This document shows, in pieces, positions 9,091-17,871 of a stretch of 64,000 bases of DNA. The position numbers were made by a program, and so were the translations under genes. The stretch is from Pedobacter yulinensis (lineage in GTDB: Bacteria; Bacteroidota; Bacteroidia; Sphingobacteriales; Sphingobacteriaceae), in the NCBI RefSeq assembly GCF_003029735.1, contig NZ_KZ686268.1:310001-374000 (forward strand), in the 5' to 3' direction. The stretch's first letter is position 1; each line of letters begins with the position of its first letter. The notes under the pieces are model-generated. The model was not told where the DNA came from and did not search any database. It saw only the letters and a program-made list of their open reading frames with translations.

Positions 9091-10128
9091 TTAAAATTTC
9101 TCGATGATGGCGATCACCACTCCCGTTACAATGATGTTTGCAATGGCCAGCGGGATAAGGGCTTTCCAGCCAAGGTTCATCAGCTGGTCATAGCGGAAAC
9201 GCGGAATGGTCCAGCGAACCCACATGAAAAAGAAAATGAACGCAAATATTTTCAGGAAAAACACCCCTGTACCGATGAGCGGGGCCCAGGTGGCGCCCAG
9301 GTGTGCCGCTACATAGTCCATGCCCGGGTAGTTATAACCGCCCCAGTACAGGGTCGCCATGACTGCCGATGAAATAAACATGTTGATGTATTCAGCAAAC
9401 AGGTAAAAACCAAGCTTCATCGACGAATATTCTGTATGATACCCTCCGATCAGTTCCGTCTCACACTCGGGAAGATCGAACGGAGCCCGGTTGGTCTCGG
9501 CAAAAGCACAAATCATGAAAATAAGGAAGCCTACCGGCTGATACAGGACGTTCCAGTGCCAACCATGCTGCTGCTCCACAATTTCTTTCAGGCTCAGGGT
9601 ATTGGTCATCAGCAGCAGGGCGATGATCGAAAGGCCCATGGCAATTTCATAACTGATGTTTTGTGATGCCGCCCGGATGGCGCTCAGCAACGAATACTTG
9701 TTGTTAGATGCCCAGCCGCCGATCATGACGCCGTACACCCCTAAAGATACGACCCCGAAAATATACAGCACACCTACGTTAATGTCCGTAACCTGCAGTG
9801 GAATGACCCTGTCGCCGATAGCGATCGGGCTGCCCCAGGGAATAACCGCACTTGCAATACAGGCCGTGAGCATGGCCAGCCCCGGACCGACCATAAACAG
9901 CCACTTGTTTGAAGTAGCCGGCACGATCTCTTCTTTCATGAACATCTTTACACCATCAGCCAGGGGCTGCAGAATGCCGAAAGGACCGGCACGGTCCGGC
10001 CCAAGCCGGTCCTGTAAAAATGCAGCAACCTTGCGCTCTGCATAGGTTGAATACATAGCGATGAGCAGGCTGACGCCGAAAATAACGGCAACCAGGATAA
10101 ATTTCTCTATAACAAAAGCTGCGTCCAT
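9091..10128 (-). CDS. nuoH: NADH-quinone oxidoreductase subunit H
   Basis: A 345-residue membrane subunit that forms the quinone chamber at the junction of the two arms. It has YAERKVAAFLQDRLGPDRAG, ASQNISYEIAMG, and PFDLPECETELIGGYHTEYS, the charged loop typical of NuoH. About eight helices. Its ATG overlaps the nuoG stop by one base. Confidence 0.95.
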   Translation of the reverse strand: MDAAFVIEKFILVAVIFGVSLLIAMYSTYAERKVAAFLQDRLGPDRAGPFGILQPLADGVKMFMKEEIVPATSNKWLFMVGPGLAMLTACIASAVIPWGSPIAIGDRVIPLQVTDINVGVLYIFGVVSLGVYGVMIGGWASNNKYSLLSAIRAASQNISYEIAMGLSIIALLLMTNTLSLKEIVEQQHGWHWNVLYQPVGFLIFMICAFAETNRAPFDLPECETELIGGYHTEYSSMKLGFYLFAEYINMFISSAVMATLYWGGYNYPGMDYVAAHLGATWAPLIGTGVFFLKIFAFIFFFMWVRWTIPRFRYDQLMNLGWKALIPLAIANIIVTGVVIAIIEKF

Positions 10129-11135
10129 TAGTATTTTACAGTTTTCTCTAATTCTTTCTTATTCGCTTCGCGCAGCTCCTCGTTCGGTCTGATTACCGGA
10201 AGCGGACGTAAGGTTTCGTAGTGATTTGCCGCAATAACCGAGGTATCGCTGATCCGCGTAGGCTCTTCAATTGCCCAGTCAGACGTGCTTTTTTTCTCGA
10301 AACGGCATGTATTGCAGATAAACTCTTCGACCTCGCCGAACTGGTCCTTGCGTGCAGTTACACGTAAAACATCCGGTCCTTTGTACCAGAGGGTCACCTT
10401 TCCGGAGCAGGTAGGGCAATTGCGGTGCGCATCTACAGGTTTGGTGAACCACACCCTGTTTTTGAAACGGAACGTGCGGTCTGTCAGCGCGCCGACCGGG
10501 CAAACGTCGATCACATTACCGGAAAAGTCATTGTCGATCGCCTGCTCAATATATGTCGAGATCTCTGAATGGTCGCCCCGGTTCAGCACGCCATGCACGC
10601 GGCTGTCTGTAATCTGGTCTGCAGTGTACACACAGCGGTAGCAAAGAATGCAACGGTTCATATGCAGCTGGATCTTGTCGCCGATATCAATGCGCTCGAA
10701 TGTGCGGCGCTCAAACTCATACCGTGTTTTTTGTAACCCGTGTTCGTAGCCCAGGTCTTGCAGGTCGCATTCGCCTGCCTGATCACAGATGGGGCAATCC
10801 AGCGGGTGGTTGATCAACAGGATCTCCACCACTCCGGCACGTGCTTCCAATACTTCAGGCGAGGTAATGTTCTGAACCTCCATGCCGTCCATGACCGTGG
10901 TGCGGCATGAGGCTACGAGTTTCGGCATTGGCCGCGGATCTTTCTCAGAACCCTTGCTCACTTTTACGATACAGGTACGGCATTTGCCGCCACTGCCTTT
11001 GAGCTTGGAGTAATAGCACATTGCCGGCGGAACAATGTCTCCGCCAATCTGCCTTGCGGCATTCAGGATGGTCGTACCGTTCTCTACCTCGACAGTGATC
11101 CCGTCTATCGTAACCTTCACTTTATTATCACTCAT
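10128..11135 (-). CDS. nuoG: NADH-quinone oxidoreductase subunit G, short form
   Basis: A 335-residue version of the complex I iron-sulfur subunit. It has the 2Fe-2S ligands C40, C52, C55, C77; the His/Cys cluster H110, C114, C117, C123; and a 4Fe-4S set C162, C165, C168, C212. Two further CxxC pairs follow (C240/C243 and C274/C277). The molybdopterin-oxidoreductase-like domain that makes E. coli NuoG about 900 residues long is absent. Operon position and the intact N-terminal clusters indicate a functional subunit, not a truncation; there is no leftover coding sequence downstream before nuoH. Confidence 0.93.
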   Translation of the reverse strand: MSDNKVKVTIDGITVEVENGTTILNAARQIGGDIVPPAMCYYSKLKGSGGKCRTCIVKVSKGSEKDPRPMPKLVASCRTTVMDGMEVQNITSPEVLEARAGVVEILLINHPLDCPICDQAGECDLQDLGYEHGLQKTRYEFERRTFERIDIGDKIQLHMNRCILCYRCVYTADQITDSRVHGVLNRGDHSEISTYIEQAIDNDFSGNVIDVCPVGALTDRTFRFKNRVWFTKPVDAHRNCPTCSGKVTLWYKGPDVLRVTARKDQFGEVEEFICNTCRFEKKSTSDWAIEEPTRISDTSVIAANHYETLRPLPVIRPNEELREANKKELEKTVKY

Positions 11136-11180
11136 ATCAAATGATAGTTATCTTGATGCCTTTTCAGGCAGGTTTTCAAT

Positions 11181-12551
11181 TTATTCGGCAGCTTTTACTT
11201 CAGCCGTCTTTTCGATTGGCTTGGCATAATCTGCCAGGCCATAATTCTGGGTCTGGCTCTTGACCGGCTCTTTCACATGCCACTCAAATTCATCCCTGAA
11301 ATGCCTGATCGCACTGCCAACCGGCCATGCAGCAGCATCTCCCAGCGGGCAGATTGTATTTCCTTCTATTTTTCTGGCCACATCGACCAACAGGTCTATA
11401 TCGCTCATTTTGCCATGCCCGTACTCCAGACGGTGAAGCACTTTCTCCAGCCATCCTGTTCCCTCCCGGCACGGCGAACACTGTCCGCAGCTCTCATGGT
11501 GATAAAACCTTGAAAAGTTCCAGGTGTTGCGCACAATGCACTGGTCTTCGTCAAAAGCAATAAAGCCGCCTGAACCAAGCATGGTGCCGGTGGCGAAGCC
11601 GCCCTCCGAAAGCGATTCGTAACTCATCAGCCGTGGCTCACCGTTGGCAAGCTTCAGCGTCAGGTTAGCCGGCAGGATGGGCACCGAAGAGCCGCCTGCT
11701 ACCGTTGCTTTCAGTCGTTTGCCGTTCGCAATACCGCCGCAATATTCATCTGAATAAATAAATTCTTCAACCGGAAGGCCGAGTTCAATTTCATACACGC
11801 CCGGGCGCGCAAGGTTACCGGATGCCGAGATCAGTTTTGTGCCGGTGCTGCGCCCGATGCCGATCTTGGCGTATTCTTCGCCGCCATCATTGATAATGGG
11901 AACCGTAGCGGCAATGGATTCTACATTGTTGACCACCGTCGGACAGCCGTAAAGGCCTGCAATGGCCGGAAACGGCGGCTTAATGCGCGGATTACCGCGT
12001 TTGCCCTCCAGCGATTCAAGCAGGGCTGTTTCTTCGCCGCAGATATAGGCGCCGCCGCCCGGCTGTACATACAGCTCCAGCTCGTAACCCGTACCAAGAA
12101 TATTTTTACCAAGAAAACCTGCGTTCCGCGCTTCAGCAATAGCCTTTTCCAGGATGCGGATCTGGGGCATCATCTCCCCGCGTACGTAGATGTAGGAGGC
12201 CTTCGCACCAAGCGCGTAACTCGAAACGATCATCCCTTCGATCAGCGCATGCGGAATGTGCGTCATGAGGTACCGGTCCTTGAAGGTACCGGGTTCAGAC
12301 TCATCTGCATTGCAGACCAGGTAACGCGGCACACCTTCGGGCTTGGCCAGGAAACTCCATTTCATGCCTGTCGGGAAACCGGCGCCGCCCCGCCCGCGAA
12401 GACCGGACTTTTTGACCTCCTCTACCACTTCATCAGGAGTAAGGGTCTTCAGGGCCTTCTCAACCGCACGGTATCCGCCTTTCTGCCTGTAAACATCCAG
12501 CCCGGCAATGCCAGGTACGTTGATGTGTTCGAGTAATAATTTACGGCTCAT
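11181..12551 (-). CDS. nuoF: NADH-quinone oxidoreductase subunit F (NADH and FMN binding)
   Basis: A 456-residue peripheral-arm subunit that oxidises NADH through FMN. The nucleotide-binding glycine-rich loop GRGGAGFP is at 53-60 and the CNADESEPGTFKDR segment follows from about residue 80. The N3 4Fe-4S ligands are C355, C358, C361 (in ESCGQCSPC) and C401. It sits between nuoE and nuoG. Length is typical. Confidence 0.95.
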   Translation of the reverse strand: MSRKLLLEHINVPGIAGLDVYRQKGGYRAVEKALKTLTPDEVVEEVKKSGLRGRGGAGFPTGMKWSFLAKPEGVPRYLVCNADESEPGTFKDRYLMTHIPHALIEGMIVSSYALGAKASYIYVRGEMMPQIRILEKAIAEARNAGFLGKNILGTGYELELYVQPGGGAYICGEETALLESLEGKRGNPRIKPPFPAIAGLYGCPTVVNNVESIAATVPIINDGGEEYAKIGIGRSTGTKLISASGNLARPGVYEIELGLPVEEFIYSDEYCGGIANGKRLKATVAGGSSVPILPANLTLKLANGEPRLMSYESLSEGGFATGTMLGSGGFIAFDEDQCIVRNTWNFSRFYHHESCGQCSPCREGTGWLEKVLHRLEYGHGKMSDIDLLVDVARKIEGNTICPLGDAAAWPVGSAIRHFRDEFEWHVKEPVKSQTQNYGLADYAKPIEKTAEVKAAE

Positions 12552-12612
12552 ATGCTGTCAGATTTGGAACTGTGTACCCGAAATCACTTCCGGCCTACCG
12601 CAGGTCCTTTCT

Positions 12613-13128
12613 TCAACTTTTTTTCTTTAAATCTTCAATAAGCTGATCCACACTTTCGGTGGTCAGGTTTTCATAAAACGTGTATTCAGGGCCAATCTGC
12701 AAGACCGGACCATAACCACAGGCGGCCAGGCACTCAACGCCCCTGAAACTGAACAGGCCGTCTGGCGTCACCTCGCCTTCCTTTACGCCAAGCCTGGTTT
12801 CCAGGTGGTCGAGGATCTTTTCTGCACCGACCAGGCAGCAGGGGCCTGTGCGGCACACTTCGAGCATGAATTTACCCTGGGGTTTTAAAAAGTACATCGT
12901 ATAAAACGAGGCAACCTCGTAAACCTCGATGGGTCTGATCTGCAGGTAAGCCGCAACCTTGTCCATTGCAGTCGTACTGAGCCAGCCCAGTTCGGCCTGC
13001 ACCAGGTGCAGTATAGGCAAAAGCGCTGATTTTTGTTTTCCTCCCGGATACCGGGCAATGATCTCATCAAACCTGCCGATCAGGTCTGCTGAAAATTCTA
13101 CAGGGCTGTGTTCTTCTACTTTAAGCAT
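12613..13128 (-). CDS. nuoE: NADH-quinone oxidoreductase subunit E (2Fe-2S)
   Basis: A 171-residue thioredoxin-fold ferredoxin of the NADH dehydrogenase module. The N1a 2Fe-2S cluster ligands are C92, C97, C133 and C137, in VCRTGPC and CLAAC. It pairs with NuoF. Its start overlaps the nuoD 3' end by eight bases, suggesting coupling. Confidence 0.95.
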   Translation of the reverse strand: MLKVEEHSPVEFSADLIGRFDEIIARYPGGKQKSALLPILHLVQAELGWLSTTAMDKVAAYLQIRPIEVYEVASFYTMYFLKPQGKFMLEVCRTGPCCLVGAEKILDHLETRLGVKEGEVTPDGLFSFRGVECLAACGYGPVLQIGPEYTFYENLTTESVDQLIEDLKKKS

Positions 13129-14347
13129 CTAATTCTCCTGCAATTATGTTCATGCTGCTCATGTTGATGATCGCATCTGACAGTAGCATGCCCTTACTCA
13201 TGGGTGCAAACATCTGGTAGTTGATAAAACTTGGCCTGCGGAAATGCAGGCGGTAAGGTGTGCGTCCGCCATCGTTAATGAGGTAAAATCCAAGCTCACC
13301 ATTCCCGCCTTCAACGGCATGGTAGACCTCAGCTTTTGGCGCATCAATTTCTCCCATGACGATCTTGAAATGGTAAATGAGCGCCTCCATATTGTTGTAT
13401 ACCTCTTCTTTAGCCGGCAGGTAAAACTCAGGCACATCGGCGTGAAAAATACCTTTCGGCTCTTTTTCAACTTTCTCAAGCGCTTGCGTAATCAGCTTTA
13501 AACTTTGCCACATTTCCTCATTACGAACCAGGAAACGGTCGTAGATGTCGCCGCTCGTACCAACCGGTACCTCGAAGTCAAACTCCTCGTAAGATGAATA
13601 GGGTTCACTGACCCGGACATCATAATCCACACCGGCTGCACGCAGCAAGGGTCCGGTCCAGCTGTAATCGAGGGCTTGCTCAGCACTCACCCTGGCCACG
13701 CCGGCGGTACGGTCAATAAAGATCCTGTTGCGGTTCAGCAGCTTCTCGAACTCCCGAAGGGCGTCCGGGAATTCTTTCAGGAACTTCCTGATCTTATCAA
13801 ATGCAATTGAATTAAAGTCGCGCTCGAATCCGCCGATCCGGCCAATATTGGTTGTTAAGCGGGCGCCGCATACTTCTTCAAATATTTCGTAAATGTGTTC
13901 CCGGAACTGGAAAAGGTACAGGAACGTCGTGGTTGCCCCCGTATCCTGCCCAATGATCGTATTGCAGATAATGTGGTCGGCAATACGCGAAAGCTCCATG
14001 ATGATGACCCGCAGGTAATCCACACGCTTCGGCAACTGGATGTTCAGCAATTTCTCGACGGTCATGTGCCAGCCCATGTTGTTGATCGGCGATGAACAAT
14101 AGTTCAACCGGTCGGTCAATGGGGTAATCTGGTAAAATGGGCGGTGTTCTGCGATTTTCTCAAAAGCGCGGTGAATGTAACCGATGGTAGACACGCCGCT
14201 CACAATACGCTCGCCGTCGAGCTGAAGCACATTTTGAAAAACACCATGTGTAGCAGGGTGCGTCGGACCCAAATTCAGGGTTACCAACTCTTCCTGCGGA
14301 TCGTTGTCTGTCAATAACGGATGGTTCTGATTCATATTCATCCTCAA
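13121..14347 (-). CDS. nuoD: NADH-quinone oxidoreductase subunit D
   Basis: A 408-residue 49-kDa-type subunit related to hydrogenase large subunits, forming the quinone site with NuoB. It carries LNLGPTHPATHGV near the N-terminus, GYIHRAFEK, and the C-terminal FINYQMFAPMSKGMLLSDAI segment. It is a separate gene from nuoC, unlike the nuoCD fusion of E. coli. The first Met (MRMNMNQ) is used here; the Mets three or five codons downstream would also serve. Confidence 0.94.
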   Translation of the reverse strand: MRMNMNQNHPLLTDNDPQEELVTLNLGPTHPATHGVFQNVLQLDGERIVSGVSTIGYIHRAFEKIAEHRPFYQITPLTDRLNYCSSPINNMGWHMTVEKLLNIQLPKRVDYLRVIIMELSRIADHIICNTIIGQDTGATTTFLYLFQFREHIYEIFEEVCGARLTTNIGRIGGFERDFNSIAFDKIRKFLKEFPDALREFEKLLNRNRIFIDRTAGVARVSAEQALDYSWTGPLLRAAGVDYDVRVSEPYSSYEEFDFEVPVGTSGDIYDRFLVRNEEMWQSLKLITQALEKVEKEPKGIFHADVPEFYLPAKEEVYNNMEALIYHFKIVMGEIDAPKAEVYHAVEGGNGELGFYLINDGGRTPYRLHFRRPSFINYQMFAPMSKGMLLSDAIINMSSMNIIAGELDA

Positions 14348-14397
14348 TTCACCTGAGTGTGTTTGTCGGGTTATTTCCGGGCATTAAACCAATTGGT

Positions 14398-14895
14398 TTA
14401 ACGGCCAAAATATTCGTCTTTTTTATCTACCCTGTTTGGATCTTCCAATGGGTATTGTTTAAGCATCGGGTGTACGCCCAGCTCATCCATGTTCAAAATT
14501 CTCCTGAGGTCGGGATGGCCTTCAAAACGGATCCCGAAAAAATCGTAGGTCTCTCGTTCCATCCAGTTCGCCCCGTTCCATAGCAAAGTAGCCGATGGGA
14601 TGACAGGCTTGTCTTCTGACAAAAATACCTTCATCCGGATGCGCTGACGCTGCACCAGGTTATGCAGGTGATAAACCACTGCCAAAGCATGTTTCTCAGG
14701 GTAATGCACCGCAGTAATGTCAGTCAGGAAAGTAAAGCCGAGGTCTTTTTTGAGGAATTCAAGAACATCGATCACCGCGTCTTTCCCTGTCTCGAAGGTT
14801 AGCAGTCCGTAAGGCTCAGTAACCGAAATGATGCGTTCGCCAAACCTGGCACTTAATTTTTGCAGCAGCTCGTGGTTAACAGTCGTTTCTTCCAT
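14398..14895 (-). CDS. nuoC: NADH-quinone oxidoreductase subunit C
   Basis: A 165-residue 30-kDa-type subunit. The conserved WMERETYDFFGIRFEGHPDLRRI region is present, together with YPLEDPNR near the C-terminus. It sits in the hydrophilic arm next to NuoD and NuoB. Its ATG overlaps the nuoB stop by one base; a 50-base gap separates it from nuoD. Confidence 0.94.
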   Translation of the reverse strand: MEETTVNHELLQKLSARFGERIISVTEPYGLLTFETGKDAVIDVLEFLKKDLGFTFLTDITAVHYPEKHALAVVYHLHNLVQRQRIRMKVFLSEDKPVIPSATLLWNGANWMERETYDFFGIRFEGHPDLRRILNMDELGVHPMLKQYPLEDPNRVDKKDEYFGR

Positions 14896-15437
14896 TATTG
14901 AATTCCGTATTGCGCCAGCAATTCTTTATACTGAGGAGAGTTTCTTCTTCTGAGCGATTCGCTCTTTACCAACTCCTGGATCTTCTGGAAACCGTCCAAA
15001 ATGCCTTCAGGCCTCGGCGGACAGCCGGGTACATAGACATCAACCGGGATGATCTCATCGATGCCCTGCAGCACGGAGTACGTATCAAAGATACCGCCAC
15101 TGCTTGCACATGCACCAACAGCCATGACCCAGCGTGGTTCTGCCATTTGCAGGTAAACCTGCTTCAGGACCGGACCCATTTTCTTGGCAATTGTGCCCAT
15201 CACCATCAACAGGTCAGCCTGACGCGGCGAAAAGCTTAATCGCTCTGAACCGAACCGCCCAAAGTCATAGTGTGAACCCATGGTCGCCATGAACTCTATG
15301 CCGCAGCACGAAGTTGCAAAAGGCAAAGGCCACAAAGAGTGCGACCTCGCCAGCCCAATCACTTTATCTAAAGAGGTGGCAAAGAAGCCAGAACCCTCTA
15401 TTCCCGGAGGCGCATCAACTATCTTAATATCACTCAT
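14895..15437 (-). CDS. nuoB: NADH-quinone oxidoreductase subunit B (cluster N2)
   Basis: A 180-residue subunit that holds cluster N2, the direct electron donor to quinone. The four ligands are C44 and C45 (the tandem pair in [11 protein letters not shown]), C110 and C139 (in [11 protein letters not shown]). Normal length. An unusually wide 159-base gap separates it from nuoA, while most other genes of the operon are tightly packed. Confidence 0.95.
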   Translation of the reverse strand: MSDIKIVDAPPGIEGSGFFATSLDKVIGLARSHSLWPLPFATSCCGIEFMATMGSHYDFGRFGSERLSFSPRQADLLMVMGTIAKKMGPVLKQVYLQMAEPRWVMAVGACASSGGIFDTYSVLQGIDEIIPVDVYVPGCPPRPEGILDGFQKIQELVKSESLRRRNSPQYKELLAQYGIQ

Positions 15438-15596
15438 GTCAGTAAAAGAAAAATGCCCATTCCCTACACAGAATGAGCAACAAATTTACGATATTTTAAA
15501 GGGAAAAGGCTTACAGCCACATGATTTAGAAACAATCTAAATAAGAAAAATCATGGCCCCTGCAGGCATAGACCGCCTTTACCGGCAAAGCCTGAC
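15438..15596. other. Gap between nuoB and nuoA, no gene assigned
   Basis: This 159-base stretch inside the nuo operon has no minus-strand open frame of note and no clear TAnnTTTG promoter or hairpin. A 34-codon frame exists on the plus strand (15436-15540), but it overlaps the nuoB start and shows no recognisable family. Confidence 0.5.
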
Positions 15597-15968
15597 TTAG
15601 TTCCAGTCCAGCACTTTTTTCTTCAGTACATAAATAAATCCAAGCAGCAATGTTCCCATAAAAATGAACATTTCAATCATGCCGTTCATACCCAGTTCCC
15701 GGAAGTTGACCGCCCAGGGATACATGAAAATAACCTCCACATCAAACAGAACGAACAGGATGGCAACAACAAAGTATTTAATGGAAAAGGGCGAGCGCGC
15801 GTTACCAACTACTTTGATACCCGCCTCGAAGGTTTCAAGCTTATCTGCCGTTTTGCGTTTAGGCCCAAGGAAATGTGTAGCCACCAGGGTGGTTACCACG
15901 AAACCAAGCGCCACGATTACCTGGAAAAGGATCGGTAAAAAGTCAATAGGAGCACTGTGAGCCTGCAT
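15597..15968 (-). CDS. nuoA: NADH-quinone oxidoreductase subunit A
   Basis: A 123-residue three-helix subunit. It has the family marks FLGPKRKTADKLETFEAGI and FSIKYFVVAILFVLFDVEVIFMYPWA. The frame is open further upstream to 16166, but that extension runs back through the promoter (15986-16016) and the terminator hairpin (16044-16063), so the ATG at 15968 (MQAHSAP) is the supported start. First gene of the nuo operon, with a leader of only about 10-15 bases. Confidence 0.95.
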   Translation of the reverse strand: MQAHSAPIDFLPILFQVIVALGFVVTTLVATHFLGPKRKTADKLETFEAGIKVVGNARSPFSIKYFVVAILFVLFDVEVIFMYPWAVNFRELGMNGMIEMFIFMGTLLLGFIYVLKKKVLDWN

Positions 15969-15985
15969 AGCTGTCGATTTTGTAG

Positions 15986-16016
15986 CAAAAGTAATAGAAA
16001 ATAGGCGGAATGCAAA
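15986..16016 (-). promoter_or_regulatory. Promoter of the nuo operon
   Basis: On the minus strand TTTG (complement of 16013-16016) is followed after exactly 19 bases by TACTTTTG (complement of 15986-15993). This is a full match to the Bacteroidota primary sigma factor consensus TTTG-N19-TAnnTTTG. It lies 17 bases before the nuoA ATG, between the terminator of the TPR gene and nuoA. Confidence 0.88.
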
Positions 16017-16037
16017 CAGGACGCCCCAGATGGCAAT

Positions 16038-16063
16038 AAAAAAGCCGGGACATTCGTCCCGGC
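16038..16063 (-). terminator. Rho-independent terminator after the TPR gene
   Basis: An 8-bp perfect stem (16044-16051 with 16056-16063, GC-rich) closes a 4-base loop; on the minus strand it is followed by six T (complement of 16038-16043). It lies 24 bases past the stop of the TPR gene and separates the exbB-to-TPR unit from the nuo promoter. Confidence 0.92.
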
Positions 16064-16086
16064 TCTTCTTTATCCGGAAATCCGGA

Positions 16087-17805
16087 CTACTTTTTCTTAA
16101 TCGGTGCTTTTGGTTTTGCCGCACCTGCCGGCGGACCTTGAAGTTCCTGCAGTTTTGCAGTTGCATAATTGCTGTTGGGATTCAGCTCCAATGCTTTTTT
16201 CAGGTAGTCTACCGCTTTTGTCTTGTCAGACAATGCGTACCAGTCACCAAGGTTTTCATAAGCTTCTGCGAGATAAGCTTTGTTCTTAGCTGCTTTTTCC
16301 GGTTTTTCTACAGTCACCAGGTTGATGAACTTTTCGAAGATCGGAGCAGACAGGCCTTTAGGCGCAGCTTTATCATCCAACATGTTGGCAATACGCGCAC
16401 GGTAGATGTAGGCAAGCTCAAATTCAGGCGCCACACGGTTCACGCGGGCCAGTGCAGAATCACCTTCTACGAGCATGGCCCTGTCTACCGGCTGTTTTGC
16501 GGCCTGTGCAGTATAAGACTGCAGGTAACGCATGGCACCAACCCAGAAATAATTGGTTACTGCGTTCTTGCCTTTAGGGTTGTATTTGACGGTAGTTGCG
16601 TACATCTGGGCAGCTTTGTCATACTTTTTCTGTACCCGGAAGGTATCAGCAAGTTCTTCCAAAGATTCAGCTACAGTTGTATCTTTTGCAACACCCCTCA
16701 GCACATCTGCAATACCGGTGCTGTCGCCTGATTTCAGTTTGGCTTTACCCAGGTAAACATAATCCTGTCCAACGATACGTGATGTATCCTTAGCCTGTGC
16801 GAAAAAGTCGGTCATTGATTTTAACGCTTCAGGATATTGTTTGTTTTCGTAGGCTGAATAACCTTTAAGACGGTTCAACACCAGCAGTTTCGGGTTGTCA
16901 GCTTTGATCATACCGGCCAGCGCTGTTGCTTCCTGCCCCAATGTCGCGTAGTCACGTGCGTAAGTCAGGAACTGGGCGTAACGAAGACGTGAGTCAAACG
17001 ATTTGTCGGTCAGGTCCAGGTATTTCCTGTAGTTATCAAGCGCCAGTTTGGTTTTTTCGGCATCTGCACCGAAATTACCCCATTGCAGGTAAAGCTCGGC
17101 CAGTTCGCGGTAAGCCGGACCATAGTTTGCATCTGCTGCCACAACTTCTTTAAGTTTTGCTTCAGACTCCTGCCATGCGCGGGCTTCCTTGTACATTTTA
17201 CCGATCTGAACCTTTGCACGAAACTGCTTTTCGTCCATACCTTCGGCACGCATGTATGGGCCAAGAGCCTCATTGTTGTTGCGCTGTTTCGCGTAAAAGT
17301 CGCCCAGGGCTACAAACGGCCGCGGGTCCTTGTCTTTAGCATCCAGTTCGTCAGCTTTCTGCAGAATGGGCAGCGCAGCTTTATAGTCTGGCTTATCCTG
17401 TGCAATATAGGCACGTCCGATTTCCAGGAACGTATTGTAATCTTTCTTACCAAGGTCGATAGCCTTGTCAAAATTGGTTTTGGCAGAAGCCGCGTTGTTG
17501 GCGCGCAGATCTGACTGGCCCAGGCCTACATAGTTCAATGCAAACTTGGCATCAGCCGCAACTCCCTGCTGGAACACAGCACGGGCCGAATCAGGATAAT
17601 CCTGCGCCAGGTAAACCTGCCCCAGGTAAAAGTAATTCTCTCCATCCCCGCTTTTAGCTTTGACAAGCGATTTCAGCATTGATGCCGCCTTCTGATACTG
17701 TTCTGCATCGAGGGCTTTTTTAGCATCTTCTATGTTTTGAGCATAAATTGCTGAACCTGCCAATACTAAACCTACACTTAAGGTTACTTTCTTAATCATT
17801 TTCAT
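16087..17805 (-). CDS. Secreted tetratricopeptide-repeat protein
   Basis: A 572-residue protein with a signal peptide (MKMIKKVTLSVGLVLAGSA, then IYAQ). TPR-type helical repeats span almost the whole chain, for example YFYLGQVYLAQDYPDSARAV near residue 60 and LAEAYENLGDWYALSDKTKA near the C-terminus; the tail is rich in K and P. It is presumably periplasmic and serves as a protein-binding scaffold. It is the last gene of the exbB-exbD-exbD-tonB-PstS-like unit, an arrangement known in Bacteroidota. A possible internal promoter lies at 17860-17867. Partner unknown. Confidence 0.88.
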   Translation of the reverse strand: MKMIKKVTLSVGLVLAGSAIYAQNIEDAKKALDAEQYQKAASMLKSLVKAKSGDGENYFYLGQVYLAQDYPDSARAVFQQGVAADAKFALNYVGLGQSDLRANNAASAKTNFDKAIDLGKKDYNTFLEIGRAYIAQDKPDYKAALPILQKADELDAKDKDPRPFVALGDFYAKQRNNNEALGPYMRAEGMDEKQFRAKVQIGKMYKEARAWQESEAKLKEVVAADANYGPAYRELAELYLQWGNFGADAEKTKLALDNYRKYLDLTDKSFDSRLRYAQFLTYARDYATLGQEATALAGMIKADNPKLLVLNRLKGYSAYENKQYPEALKSMTDFFAQAKDTSRIVGQDYVYLGKAKLKSGDSTGIADVLRGVAKDTTVAESLEELADTFRVQKKYDKAAQMYATTVKYNPKGKNAVTNYFWVGAMRYLQSYTAQAAKQPVDRAMLVEGDSALARVNRVAPEFELAYIYRARIANMLDDKAAPKGLSAPIFEKFINLVTVEKPEKAAKNKAYLAEAYENLGDWYALSDKTKAVDYLKKALELNPNSNYATAKLQELQGPPAGAAKPKAPIKKK

Positions 17806-17859
17806 GGTTCAAAAATTGTTTTTTAGTGGTTTCATGGCAAGTGTTGCCCTGCCTATCTT

Positions 17860-17867
17860 CAAATATA
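17860..17867 (-). promoter_or_regulatory. Possible internal promoter (-7 element) for the TPR gene
   Basis: The minus strand reads TATATTTG, a full TAnnTTTG match, 54 bases before the TPR ATG. A TTTG lies 22 bases further upstream, a little longer than the usual 19-20 spacing, so this is tentative. It would let the TPR gene be expressed independently of exbB. Confidence 0.42.
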
Positions 17868-17871
17868 AAAT

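Noticed and set aside
15436-15540. 34-codon plus-strand frame (extended to 15280 in the same frame) between nuoB and nuoA
   Set aside because: It overlaps the nuoB start on the opposite strand, has no promoter or recognisable family, and is short enough to be chance.
15969-16166. N-terminal extension of nuoA
   Set aside because: The extra codons run through the nuo promoter and the upstream terminator hairpin, so they cannot be translated from the same transcript.
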